A DNA stretch of 64,000 nucleotides from positions 1 to 64,000 of the forward strand of contig CANTFL010001223.1 of NCBI GenBank assembly GCA_947650285.1. Reading direction: 5' to 3'. Each line of letters starts with the position of its first letter. The stretch's first letter is position 1. Origin of the DNA: Hyaloperonospora brassicae (lineage: Eukaryota; Oomycota; Peronosporomycetes; Peronosporales; Peronosporaceae). Below the pieces are notes generated by a model. That model had not been told where the DNA came from and ran no database searches. It saw nothing but the letters and a program-made list of their open reading frames with translations. The position numbers and the translations under genes are program-made. This document shows positions 42,979-54,545 of the stretch, piece by piece.

Positions 42979-43635
42979 GTATGTGCTTACCTATTCGTAA
43001 AGTTTAGGACACCAATCGTATTGGCTCACGGTGCTATATGTCTTTTCTCGACCGAGATGATTGCTCACCGCAGGATCACGCGCCTCATAGAGGATGCGAT
43101 ACTTCAGTTCCTCATCATGAGGGACAACGATACGGGGAGTATCCTCCTTATCTGTGCTATAGCACAACAGGCCTTGATCGATGGAATATCGATGTAGCCT
43201 CGCACGTAAACGTGCCGACAATCTAATGTCTGAGTCGTTAAACTCCTCGCTCCACAGAGCACGTAGCAAAGCTACACAATGTTCATCTTTGGCATATGCC
43301 GAACGAATGAGGTCTGTGACCGATGACGACAGAGTCGTAACATGACCAAGCTCATATTCAGGCCTGCGTGACAACGCATCAGCCAAAGCATTCTGCTTAC
43401 CGGGCTTATACTTCACCTTAATGTTGTATTCCGCAAAGAATGAGAGCCAACGAGCCATTCGCTGAGAGAGATGTGGCGACTGGGTTGCAGTGCGTAGTGA
43501 CGCATGATCTGTATCGATAACAAAAGGCTTAGAGCCAAGCAGATGAACTCTGGACTTAACTAAATCATACTTCATTGCAAGTAGCTCTTTGTCATGAACA
43601 GGATAGTTCTTTTCAGCTGCTTTCAGCTGCCGGGA
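42979..43635 (-). pseudogene. Element D RNase H C-terminal half, tether and integrase zinc region
   Basis: SRQLKAAEKNYPVHDKELLA (43630-43570), TDHASLRTATQSP, WLSFFAEYNIKVKYKPGKQN, ALADALSRRPEYELG, then IVVPHDEELKYRILYEARD with the first integrase His region. In phase with the RT upstream across one TAG (43634-43636). Confidence 0.9.
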
Positions 43636-44934
43636 CTAAAACGCAATGACGCGTTCCCGTCCATCATTATCTGTTTGTAACAGAGCACTGCCGATGGCAA
43701 AGTCAGATGCGTCACAGACGACACTAAAAGATCGATCAGGATCGGGCAAAGCCAAGATTGGCGCATGAAGAAGACTCTCTTTAACAGCCGTAAAGGCTTC
43801 ATGCTCAGTGTTAGTCCAACACCATTCCACATCCTTTTTAAGGAGATTGGATAATGGCCGAGCCATGTCCGCATAGTTCGCACTATACTTGTGTAAGTAA
43901 TTGGCAAGACCAAGCCACTTACGTAAGTCCTTTTGGTTCTTAGGAACCGGCCAATCAACTATGGCTTTTATCTTAGCGGGATCCGCCCTAAGACCACGCT
44001 TCCCAATGAAGCACCCTAAAAAGGGAATCTCTTGTGCACCAAAGATGCACTTAGAGGCGTTGGCATACAACTTGTTTGTGCGCATGCACTCGAGCACTGC
44101 TCTTAAATGGTCGATGTGATTATCCACATCAGACCGGCCGTTCATAGCACGACTATGGACAAAGATGTCATCAAAGTAGGTCTGTGCATAACCTCGGTGA
44201 GGCCGAAACAGTTGCGTCATAAGACGATTGAACGTAGCTGGCGCGTTTGACGAGCCCGGTGGCATAACTAGCCACTCCCAGAGCATACCGCTCGGATTAC
44301 TAACCGCTGTTAGCGGGATATCTTTCTCACGCATGAGTAATTGGTAATAACCATCGACTAAATCGAGTGCACTGTACATTAAGCATCCCACCATATTGAT
44401 CTGAAGAACATCTTTCCGAGGGATTGGCGTCTGAGCCGGGATTGTGTCAGCATTAAGCTTATTGTAAGCATGAACAATGCGCCACTTTCCATTGGGTTTT
44501 CGGACACAAAATGTGGGCGTGAAATGAGGAGATTTGCTCTCACGAACCATGCCCGCTGCGTGCTTTGCACGAAAGAAGTCGTCTATGACATCACACTGCT
44601 ATTTTGGAAAAGGCCACTGCCGTGTTACGCAGTATTTAGTTCCAGAAATCAAGTCAATTTCGTGACGCACACCTCTGTCAGGAGGTAAGGCAGACGGCGG
44701 GTCGTGGCACACCACGTCTTGAAATTCTTTTACCAAAGGATAAAAAGGATCCAGCGGATCTTTAAGGATCGCAGATCCACTACGTGCACTTAATGACGCC
44801 TTTGTGTCCTCGAGGACGGATTCGTCCAATAACGAGGAAGAACTCAACTCTGCATAGGGTCGAATGAACACTAGATCGGATAATTCTCCGGCCTGTAAGG
44901 CTTGGCTAAAGTCGCCATCAGACATTTCGTCCAA
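43636..44934 (-). pseudogene. Element D reverse transcriptase
   Basis: 44934-44599 holds the linker and [23 protein letters not shown] (GAA in C) at 44596-44598; then 44550-43636 is open: [49 protein letters not shown] with the intact Asp pair, FLGCFIGKRGLRADP, VDWPVPKNQKDLRKWLG, and the RNase H start SVVCDASDFAIGSAL. It would copy element RNA into cDNA. Confidence 0.93.
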
Positions 44935-44999
44935 TTTGAAAAGAGCGCCACAGACGGAAGAGTTGCGAGACGGATATTACCATTAACATGACCAGTTAC

Positions 45000-46163
45000 T
45001 CAATTGACAAGTGTGTATAGTATATTGTTGCTTTTATCACTATGGGACGTGTCTGACGTGGGGCGCTCGTCAGCTGCCACCGGGCGTCGGAACTGACCGG
45101 TCGTAGACCCATTACGCTTCTCAAAATTTGGGACAGTAGGGTCCCTGTAGTTGCTAGTTGTCTTAGAACGCTCTATACAAGAGCTCATGTCTTGAACGAC
45201 ATCTGGTGGGGGGTTATGTAACTCAAACACTTCACCCAGTGGATTAACACATACCACTTCACTTGCATTAAGTGGGCTTTGCCCTGAATGCTCTGGCTGT
45301 TTGCCAACAATGTCATTATCGACATTCAGTGAGGTGCCATCACGGCCGCCCTCACTCTGTGTAATTTCACGTGCCACCGCAATAAAATCATGGAAATTAC
45401 TTATTGTATGTCCCGCTCGTAGGCCAACCATGCTTGACGCATGCAGTGACTCATTATCACAACGAATATCACTCAACGGAGTACACCCCTCTTCAAACAC
45501 ATTAGAAGAGCTCCGCTGAATATTCATGTCATAGACATTCGAGCTAGTTAGCTCCGACATACCAATGTCCAGCACATTGACATCTTCCGTCAATGGCTCG
45601 CGCCAATAGTGCTTTTGTTGCCTAGCAAAGGTGGGTTCATGACTCTCCAAAGCTTCTCTAGGAACATTGCGCGTGGCGCCTAAGGTCCTAGATCTCCAAT
45701 CGATCCATGGTTCATGGCGTTCTAGCCATGCCATGCCTAGGATGAGATCGTATCTCGAATCCAAGTCAAGGACGAGACAGCGTTCTGTGCTATCAAAGTC
45801 CAAAAACTTCACGCCCAAGCTCAACGGAACTCTAGGAACAGTAACGCAACTACCCGTCGCTAACCGAACAGTGATGGAATCACCGTCGTGCGCTTTGAGC
45901 ACCTCAGCATATTGCTGACTCCCCTTCAAGGGAACGGCGTCTAGCATAGTTGCATGACGCCCCAGAATCGATTAATATCGACCAGTGCTTCTCAAAGCCT
46001 TTAACTATCGCGTCAGCGACTAACAAGCCTGGCTTGTATCCACGCTCTGTGCTTGCTGGCACGGAGCTCTGTGAGGCTAAGCTCTGTGTTGCTCTACCTC
46101 GTAGAGAAGTGACAGAACTATGTTCTACCCCAGTAGGCCGCCCCGCGCCTACTGAGTGTCGAC
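45000..46163 (-). pseudogene. Element D protease and pro-RT linker
   Basis: Entered by -1 shift from gag; open from the heptamer through RPTGVEHSSVTSLRG, SSVPASTERGYKPG and WSILIDSGAS (retropepsin active site, DSG intact) to a GGA-to-TGA stop at 45000. ITVRLATGSCVTVPRVPLSL and LVLDLDSRYDLILGMAWL complete the fold. The rest is a Ser/Asn/Asp-rich linker. Confidence 0.85.
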
Positions 46164-46170
46164 GTTTCCC
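46131..46170 (-). promoter_or_regulatory. Gag-pol -1 frameshift cassette, element D
   Basis: - strand: heptamer G GGA AAC (46164-46170) in the gag frame, 9-nt spacer (46155-46163), then a hairpin CAGTAGGC (46147-46154) / GCCTACTG (46131-46138) with loop GCGGGGCG. The gag TAG is inside the stem. The -1 frame is open into the protease. Spacer length, stem length and loop match family 1. The eighth stem pair is C-G here and G-C in family 1. Confidence 0.82.
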
Positions 46171-47183
46171 CGTGCCATTCCAGGTCTCTGGTTGAGGCAG
46201 GGGTTTCGACCCGTAGGAGTCGGTCGTTGCTTACGCAAAGGACAAGTGGGACGCAAATGTTTAGTGCTTCCGCACATGTAACAGCGTCTCACCTCCTGTC
46301 GTTGCTCGGCAACATGAAGCTCCGCTTCACCTTCATCTTCAGCATTGCTGAGATCCATCGGTTCGGGCTTACAGTAAGCTGAGCTATTTGCTGAGGTTGT
46401 CCTCGCATAGCTTGGGTTGTACCCATTCCAAACAAGTCTGGCTGACTTGAAGTTGTGCTCATCATTCTGAGCGATGCTCACAGCTTCCTCAAAAGTCGAG
46501 GGATGGACTCGAAAGACCTCGGCCCTGGCAATGCCAGTGCGAAGACCTTCCATGAAGACAGTCACGTAGACGGTCTCAGGGAGAGGGTCGGACTGCATGG
46601 CAGCCATCAGAGTTCTCAACTCCTGGACATAGTCCGTTAACGCGTTCTTACCCTGACGGGTAGACAAGAAGCGTGAGCGCACGCGGTGTGCCTGGTTAGG
46701 CGGCGAGAAAACTCGCAAAAGGTCCAACTTAAGCGAATCCCACGTGAAAAACGCCAAGTCGACAGACGTGCCACACGTCAGGGCCCACTCTCTAGCTCTT
46801 CCATCGAGCTTGGAGATAGACAACGAGACCCGCTGGTTCTCAAGTGAGATAAGACCAGAGTCCATGGCCATCTCTCTCTCACGGATCCAGAGGGTCAAGT
46901 TTTCCCCCTCCTTCCCGGAGTAATGTTTAACGTCCACCCGGAGGGGACGAGGCTTAGCCTCTTCTGGTGGCATAGCCACGTAGCGTGTCGGCATAGCCGA
47001 CGCTACTTGGTTTTGAACCTGGCCCAACAGGGCCGTTTAATACTGCATAAAGGCCTCGACTCGTGCATTGAGCACATCGGGACCCTATGCAGCTAGAAAC
47101 TCCACATACTCAGGGCCTACGGCCGCGGTCAGCTTATCAAGCGCGACCTTTTGAGCCTCAGAGAGGGGTGTGGATTGCTCCAT
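46149..47183 (-). pseudogene. Element D gag (two nonsense codons)
   Basis: The ATG at 47183 (MEQSTPLSEAQKVALD). TAG after EFLAA (CAA in copy C) and TAA after FMQY (GAA in C), then open from 47027: VDVKHYSGKEGENLTLWI, SKLDGRAREWALTCGT, VRSRFLSTRQGKNALTDY (capsid), CCHC knuckle CYMCGSTKHLRPTC, basic tail, TAG at 46149. Element A sits in the equivalent place of the C copy, just after codon 45. Confidence 0.88.
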
Positions 47184-47223
47184 CCTCGCAGATGATCAGT
47201 CGCTACCGACTCAGGTGTAGATT

Positions 47224-47240
47224 GACTACAAGTGCTACCA
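47224..47240 (-). other. Primer binding site, element D
   Basis: TGGTAGCACTTGTAGTC two bases inside the 5' LTR, nearly the same as in family 1. Confidence 0.65.
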
Positions 47241-47242
47241 AG

Positions 47243-47818
47243 TGTAGCGGAGCAACACAGCTCCTTAAGTCAGAGGAAGACTTTACGCTCAATGTGCAAC
47301 TTTGGTTCAAAGAACCCGACTCAGAGAGTCAACAGCTCAGAGAGCTGTTAGGTTGGTTCAGAGAACTCGACTCAGAGAGTCAACAGCTCAAAGAGCTAAG
47401 GTTTGGTTCAGAGAACCCGACTCAGAGAGTCAACAGCTCAGAGAGCTTACGGTCCCCGTTCCTGAGGGACCAAACGATTCAAATGAATCACAGCACAGAG
47501 TGCTCGAGGACAAGCAACCTTTACAGGCGTTGCTTCTGTCCTCCCGATCAAGACGCCTCGCAAGGCACGTGTCTTTTGTTGATCAAAAGAGGAACTGAAT
47601 TTTTATTTGTTTGATTAAACTAAAAGAACACCTTAGAACAACGTATTTAACCTGCCCTAAATAACCTCTTAAAAGATCTCGTAATCAATTGATGACAGAC
47701 ATCAGTCTTCAACAATTGATACACTCCCTGTGTTCTAAAATTACTTTATAGGGTAACCCCCTCTCTTGTGTGCACCACACCTATCGTCGACTACCAGCCG
47801 ACGTGTATCCCCGTTACA
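47243..47818 (-). repeat. 5' LTR of element D
   Basis: 576 bp; same ends as the 3' LTR. It holds three head-to-tail units of 50-51 bp starting ggttca at 47304, 47355 and 47405 (to about 47450). Each contains an AGAGAACCCGACTCAGAGAG-type core. Beyond these the two LTRs are nearly identical. Confidence 0.93.
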
Positions 47819-48379
47819 TCGCCATTCCATGCTGCGACAAAATTCTAATTGTGCACAAGCGTTTTAGTACTAAGATACGTGCACAAGCGCTTTAGTTTAA
47901 GATACGTGCACATTAACAGCAAATCTGAAAGCTCGGTAAAAATGTGGTCTTTGCGTAAATGAACCTCGTTATGCGCGCGGACCTCACAAGAACCACAGCT
48001 TCATGAGTGTCTAATCGTGCTCGGTTTCTTTGTAATGGGCGTTTGTCGTTTCAAGAACAATTTTCAAAATTTTGCATAGGAACAAAAGGGAGCGGGGACT
48101 GGAGCTCCACGTGCCAATGCTCCCGTGAATAACGCTGCAGCATCTTAGATTGCCACAGCCAGAAGTGCACTATTGACATGCAGCTAGCAAACCTCCTTCA
48201 AAGCTCACATATAATCAAATATGGCTTCTCCGCTAATAAAGGCGCATTCGATAGATAAGCTGGTGTTGAAGTATGTGCGGACACAGAAGTGTAGCAACGG
48301 CATTCGTAACCGGTTTAAATTAAATGTGCAGTCTACTAAGAGCATTTATCTAAACTGGTGGTCAAAAGCCGCATATTCC
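47819..48379. other. Spacer with a 28-bp tandem repeat
   Basis: Gtgcacaagcgttttagtac-type unit at 47851-47878 and 47879-47906, with a third start at 47907. Otherwise AT-rich and without a recognisable gene. Confidence 0.55.
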
Positions 48380-49088
48380 ATATGCTCAAAAAAAAGACGT
48401 TCCACCCTGATCCTATTTCTGCATATGAGCGCTCGGTAGAACGTATCGGATTCAAGTTCGTTCATCAGCGCTTAAAAAGACGTTTTTCCGTGCTTTATAA
48501 CGCGACGACGTTTTGCTGTGGAGGTATCTATTGTCATTTCGATCTTCAAACACGCTGGGTTCTCTTGTCGCTGCACTTTCAGCACTTGGCGCTCAGGCAC
48601 ACCAGCTACTACCATCTCCTTACCAAACTCAGTTGCGTCGTTTTACGCGCGCCGACATATAGGATGTTCAGAAAAAATGGTCGAGGGGCGTGGTTGTGCT
48701 TATCGCACTTAACTTCAATATGCCATCCATTATTTAACTATATTCCGAATGCTTTCCACCTAAAGTCGGTCAAACGCTACCCGCTTTCACGTTAGTTCTG
48801 AACTACCACAGGGACTGGCTTTCGCTTTCGAAATGAGACGCCAAAATCACCACCTAATTCCACACGCGGATGGGTGCGCGTGTTGTCCGATCGTTTGTTT
48901 GTAAATTCAAAAACTACTTCCAGTCCAAACTTCTTGACGTGATCTATAAGCGCTTTTCGATGCGCAAATACGGTTTCTGGGTTGAGTTTTGCCATGATGT
49001 GGTGGTGTGGTAAGACGGTGTATTTGTGTGGAGCTGCGTTTGTATAATATAAATTAGGATGTGGCGTAACTTGTAAAAGGTGGTACAT
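48380..49088 (-). pseudogene. Probable MULE/FAR1-type transposase relic
   Basis: The ATG near 48994 (MAKLNPETVFAHRKALID) opens a 67-codon frame ending at 48792. Past that stop, another frame encodes GWHIEVKCDKHNHAPRPFF (near 48680), the C...HNH pattern of FAR1/WRKY-GCM1 zinc fingers found in Mutator-like transposases. Then EFGKEMVVAGVPERQVLK in a third frame. Frames are broken several times. The upstream 49.0-49.2 kb sequence recurs at 38.2-38.4 kb. The family call is a judgement by eye. Confidence 0.4.
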
Positions 49089-49252
49089 CTTGTAAATTAT
49101 GACGGAACTTGTTAAAAGTGTGTCATAAGACTTATGTATGTGATTTGGTGTGGTGGACCTTGCTAAAAAAGTGGTAGATACAGCAATTCTATAGAATGAT
49201 CAGACCCAATAAAGCGTGATTATTTTGACGCTTTGTCTGTAAGTTTCGGTAG

Positions 49253-49725
49253 TGTAACGGGGTGAGCCCGTTGCATAAAAATTGATACGAATGTATCAAT
49301 TCTTAAATATTATCTACTTTAAAATTGTTTTATTAACATTATTCGAAAAGAGGTAATGTTGGCAATACATCATCCCCGAGGGTAATATTGCAGGTTGCTC
49401 CACTTATTGGTTGATGTAGACGCTACATCAGCTAATTTAAATACCAATAGCTTCTAGACGCGCGCAATGGGTGGTGAGCAAGAACCCACATAGTAGACTG
49501 TAGCTTATAGAATTAGCTTAAGACAAAGATGGTTTATTCAAGAAACATAACTATATTATACAGTTCTACAATAACCTTTTCGACAGAGCTTTCAAATTCT
49601 GTTTGCCCAGGTTGCGCTTCCTCGCCACGTGTACGTGAGGTAGAGAGTACGCAGCCTTGTGTTCGGTCAGCACAAGATCGTACCAGTCATCTGGTATGAG
49701 CGTGCCCCCTACGGGTGGGGTGAAG
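49253..49725 (+). repeat. LTR of relic E (3' end uncertain)
   Basis: Starts tgtaacggggtgagcccgttgca, with the same tip-palindrome plan as family 1. Shares gacgcgcgcaatgggtggtg and gttgcgcttcctcg with the A/B LTRs. The end is blurred around ccctacgggtggggtg. A diverged cousin family. Confidence 0.65.
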
Positions 49726-50639
49726 GTCTGTAAGCATTTATATGCTGTTAAATGTACTCAGAGCAACTGCAATGGTTTTGATTGATATTCGGCCGTGAGT
49801 TATAATTGCACAATATCTCACTGTAATTTAAGACTACACTACAGTACAGTTTTTCTTCGGCTATATTGAAACGCAGGTACACCAGTCAAATAGTCGGTTG
49901 TACATTAAAATATAGACGCTTTCCTGTAAGGCAGCATTCGAAAAAAAGATAAGCGTTGCGAAGAAGTGAAGAAGCAGTAATCGTAGCGTGAACTTAACTT
50001 GACCGCAAAAAATCTGGATGTGGTAACTCGCTACTACAGATTTAAGACGTCACGGAAACAAACCTTACAAAGTAAGCAATCAAAGACTTAAGTAATTTAC
50101 AACTAGGTAAAATAGCGCAAATACTTCGAAAAATAATTGTCTTTACATATTTAATCAAGCCATCGAACGTCTTTATCAATGACAAGCCATAATTAGTTGC
50201 TTGCATTTTTAATTCATTTGCGCCGTGAAAAGAATGTGCACATATAAATATGACTCAGTTACCCATGCTTGAGAATAAAGGTTCCGTGCTGGTCAACGTA
50301 GTAAAAAAGTTAAGCCTATCTGCGTATTTATATTAGAAGACGTATACTTGGCTAAGATTCAGTTGGCCTAGACGTTATTGGCTCGTATTTGTGGTGAGGC
50401 GTGTTAGAAAGTGAGCATTATGTAAAGGAAGCGACCTATATTAAAGCGCACACCAGACGCGTTTCGGCCCCCCGCCAGAAGCCTCGTCAGAGGTTTGACA
50501 AATAAACAAGTCAGAATTGCCCAACCTATATCTTTGTGGTGCCTAATACGACACATAGAACCCTATAGAACATTCCAGACATTATCTAGCGTAAGTTAAA
50601 TCGCTGGGTTCGATCCAAGTACAACTTGCACTTCCAACA

Positions 50640-51600
50640 GGGCGGGGTTTTTAAAATTGTTGATGTGATACTGCCTCTCTACTGGTGCCAAAATTAACGA
50701 ATATTGAAGGGGTTATTCCGTTTTCGTGTGTTCCGCTTCCATCTTCACTTTGTGTACCCGTCGGTAGAGCGGACTGCACTCTTCTTAGTGGACCGTTTTC
50801 GATGCGAATTTTATCCATGTTTAAGGTGGTGGTGATCGTGTGGAAATCTTTGAGCGATCACAGGTTACTTCTAGGTACTCGATAGGATCTATGTGGACTG
50901 CAACGAGATCGCCTTGTCTAATAATTAGATCTTGATCCGCTTGACCTTCTGACTACTTGAGCCATATCGCGATCTTAATCACCACGACTTTCTTGATGTG
51001 CCCTATCGCTGTTTTCCTTGGGTGTGAGATTCCTTAACGCTTCTAACCAAACAATCCAGGTGCGACACTTATATATAAGAACGCAGAAAGTTTTTGTTTC
51101 GTCGGGAAGCCAAATATTTAGCCTGGAAGAGATGACGCTTGTCTGATAATGTATATTGAACTCTGTTTAATGCTAGCAAACGAAATCTCGAAAAACTACA
51201 AACCTAGCCTATCTATGCCAAAGGCACTCGCCACGCGTCGTTAAATTATCCCTCTGTCGCATTTATCATGCAGGCACCCGATTTTTTTTCCTACGCCTGG
51301 CTCAGGCCCGGATCGGTTATAGGATCGGATCCCCTATTGTATGCGTTCCTTTCTTGGACATTATTCTCTCTTAGATTTTATCTCCTCCCGGATCGAATCC
51401 GCTCTCGGATCCGACCCTCTCTTATGTAAGACCACCTCACAGATCGGAAACGGTAGTCGTGATGCACCCATCCGCACTCCGTACCTAGACCGGGTGGCAC
51501 GGCAGCCTTTTCTCTGTACCTTTCGCACACCATTCTTTGATCTACTTCTCCACAGATAGGTTCTGATTATTTATCGATGACGAAAGTGTCCCACATGAAA
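50640..51600 (-). repeat. Copia-like dispersed repeat, copy 3, inside relic E
   Basis: Shares cttcactttgtgtacccgtcgg, gaccttctgactacttga and gtcgggaagccaaatatttagcc with the copies at 18.6 and 59.3 kb and, reversed, at 0.9 kb. No ORF. The right end is unclear. Confidence 0.5.
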
Positions 51601-54545
51601 GGCTCGGTTTCTGCGATCAACTTCTCAATTTTGGGAGTCGTTATAGGCAAATAAGCTAAGTAATAATTTGTTTAATTCAATGATGTAGCCGTTTACGTGG
51701 TTTGAGGAAACTTGCACTCGATAATAAATCGAGCTAAAAGCGGTTTCAAATGATGTGTCGTGAAATTTAGACTACGGTATATTTAAACAGTTCGTTAATA
51801 TCGACACGTTTATTGTTTATCACCTGGGAACAAGTCCTGTGAGGACGTCAACTTCATCACATACTAATTTTATAAAGGCTACAGTAATGTGTAAGATGGT
51901 GCAAAACACTATCTATTACAAATTCTTTAACAGTAATATCTCAAAGCCCAGGACTTCAGCATAAATAGCATGTTAAATAGTACCTTCTTTTCTATGGATG
52001 TGATGGACGGCAAATACTAATTTTTACGCGTGAAAGAAATGTTCTTACAGAGAAGTGATCCTTTCAAGCGATGTGCTGTAGAAGTGGCTGAAAATTAATC
52101 AAGCGCCAAGCATCGGCATTCAATATTGACAGATGTGCTACAATCAGTTAAGGTTGCTGAAAATTCTTGCACTAATATGCATCTACGGAATTCTCACACA
52201 AGCCAGTCTTTTGACAAATAGGCCAATACGAAAGTCGACCGAATTCATGGCCGGATGTTTTTTACTGTGATGCGCGAGCATAACTTTTACGCAGACCATA
52301 AGAGGATCATTTTACGGCTAGCATAACACCCATCTATGTATGCATCGTTTGCACAAACGGCATATGCCCTTATGGAAAAAGATCAAGACACGCAACTATT
52401 GGTATAAGCAAGCCAAAGCTAACAATTTTAAACGTTCCTTGGCCTAGCAGCGTAATTGTACACCCATATGTTAAATGTTGGCGCGATGAATTTTAATCCT
52501 TATCCTCTATTGGAACAGAATAATTATAAACGACCTGGAATAAATATGCGTCAGCACATTTTCATAAATTGCACGAAAACTGAATAAAATTGCTCGTGTA
52601 GGTGACTACAGATGAAGATACACCAAAATGTTTGGTAGGCGATGACAAAACAATTATTAATCATTTGCACGAAAGGCATAGAATTCGTCGCCGATCATCC
52701 GTTGTCTTATCTTATTAAAAAAGGGATAATCTAACGAAGTCCTGATAAGCACTTTCACCGCATTGAAAAATCACTTGCCAGATTTCTGTCTGTATCCGCA
52801 AATTGACCGTGTATCATATATAAGGACCTTGAGGCATCAAGCAAGGCCGTCACCTGCACACACCTCTCTTAATTAATGGTGAGGTGGTAGTTGTTCGTTG
52901 CAAATTATAACTACGCGTGACTTATAAATTAAGACGACTACCTGTCATCGAGGATGACCTTTTGAACAGGCCTAATGACGATTCGGCTGTGCACTCCAAA
53001 AAAAATATGATCACTCTTGCAACGCTTCATATACAACGTTCCTTTATCGAGCCTGCTAGACTACGCAAGATATAAATTGTTCCATTAATGATCCGCCTGT
53101 GAAAGAATGAAAGTTTGATTGAATCACCTTGGCAAGATATAAACCAGCTACGTATTGCTTTAAGTCGGACAAATAACCGTCTAAGACGTTGCTAATATAC
53201 CGTTGAAAAGTCACCGGCTTACATCACGTTCATCGCCCCAACCAGGATGTTTTGTATTTTATTATCTTGAGTATGAGTTTCAAGATGCACTATTACATCA
53301 ACATCATGTTGGTAAAAGGATATCCAAGACCTTCACTACTTTGTAAAAATCAATACGTGAGCTAGTGCATCTTCGCTTGTGGGGCCTGAAATCGAGTGAA
53401 GCCTAGTCCTTCATCCCGTGAACCTATTTAGCCTTTCCCAGTACGGCGTAGTGTCTAAAGTCTGTTTTCATGATTCCAGTCTTCTTTTTCTTATAGACCA
53501 TTGCGAGAATGCTGGTTTACATTTCTTTGTTATTCAGATCATCAAGGTGGGTATATATTGTTACTGTCTTGAAGAATACTAAAGCAGATGGCTGTGCTCG
53601 TGACTTCATCGGAATTGTATTCGCCTTTACAGAAAGCTCCGTAAACTCGCCTTTGATATTGACGATCAATTCGCGGTGTGTTTTTGCAATCGTGTTTTCA
53701 TTTTCACGGGTAATAGGCTGCTGATGTCGACTTCTACCTATTAAAATACAAAGCTACAGACAAAAGATGACGATCGTGGCATACATCAATATCTTTAAGG
53801 GGGACCCACTTGATTATGAGGTTACCTAATTCTTCTCGATGTATAAAATTGCCGTCACTAACTCAGTGCACGTTTCAATTAAACATATGCTGTTCTTCTT
53901 TATTGGCTTACGTCCCCACGCATTCAAACCGTATTGATGTATAACTTTTGTTCAAAAGAGGAGATAATCGTCTAATCAGGTACCACTTTGGCTCTTGCTC
54001 ACTACGCGCCAAATTTATTGTCGATAGTACAGAAATTGAAGGCCTTTTAATCGGGATCAAAAAAGACAAGCCCAGAAACCGAGATAAATGACAGATCAAT
54101 CTGAGTATATTTTAAATGCTGCTATGCTCAGCATCACCAACGGCCCCGTCTATAATAACAAGGATAGCCTCACTGGCAGTAGAGTTATATTTTGATTTGC
54201 GCGTAAGGCAAACTAAGCAAATCCGACGTCGAGTCATCATAGGAATGTTTGGCTGACACGAGAAGCAGAATTACTTTTTACTTAAATTAATTATCCCAAA
54301 ATCGTCATATGACCAAACACGAAACGCAAGCAAGCATATAATTGAATTTACGATTATTTTACATGGTAGATCTATCCCTACCTTCCTCTGTAACCTATCC
54401 GGACGCGTAGTGACAAACAGTGACAGCCGTACACAGCTGCCTGTCCACATCGGATCGTTTCCTTTGCGGCGTTGACTTTTCAACGCTTACTCGATTAATC
54501 TTTCGCGTAGGATACGCACTAATCCTACTATTTGAGTGGTGATGC

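Larger units (their letters stand above)
40137..47818 (-). mobile_element. Element D: family-2 Ty3/gypsy chromovirus, full length
   Basis: 7682 bp between LTRs of 473 bp (3', left) and 576 bp (5', right); the difference is two extra copies of an internal repeat of about 51 bp. Flanks tcgct/tcgcc may be a mutated 5-bp target duplication. Gag, protease, RT, RNase H, integrase and chromodomain follow on the - strand, with aORF on the + strand at the 3' end. From 44934 down to 42313 pol stays in one frame, broken only by single nonsense codons, so it is the best family-2 copy here. Confidence 0.95.
49253..54545 (+). mobile_element. Relic E: heavily mutated family-1-like Ty3/gypsy element
   Basis: A 5' LTR (49253) and pol traces in the right order. 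RT: gtaccttcttttctatggatgtgatgg at 51978, equal to the SSMDLMDG region. Thumb near 52378-52480. Integrase from 53390 (gtgaagcctagtccttcatc), ataaaattgccgtcactaac at 53845, acidic linker 53990-54220, and the integrase C-terminal end (cgcgtaggatacgcac) to 54545. No ORF survives. Gag-pro is not recognisable and part of that space is occupied by a copia-like fragment. The 3' LTR was not found. Confidence 0.7.

Noticed and set aside
50600..50625. Possible tRNA: gggttcgatcc looks like a B box
   Set aside because: No acceptor stem, D arm or A box at the proper distance upstream.
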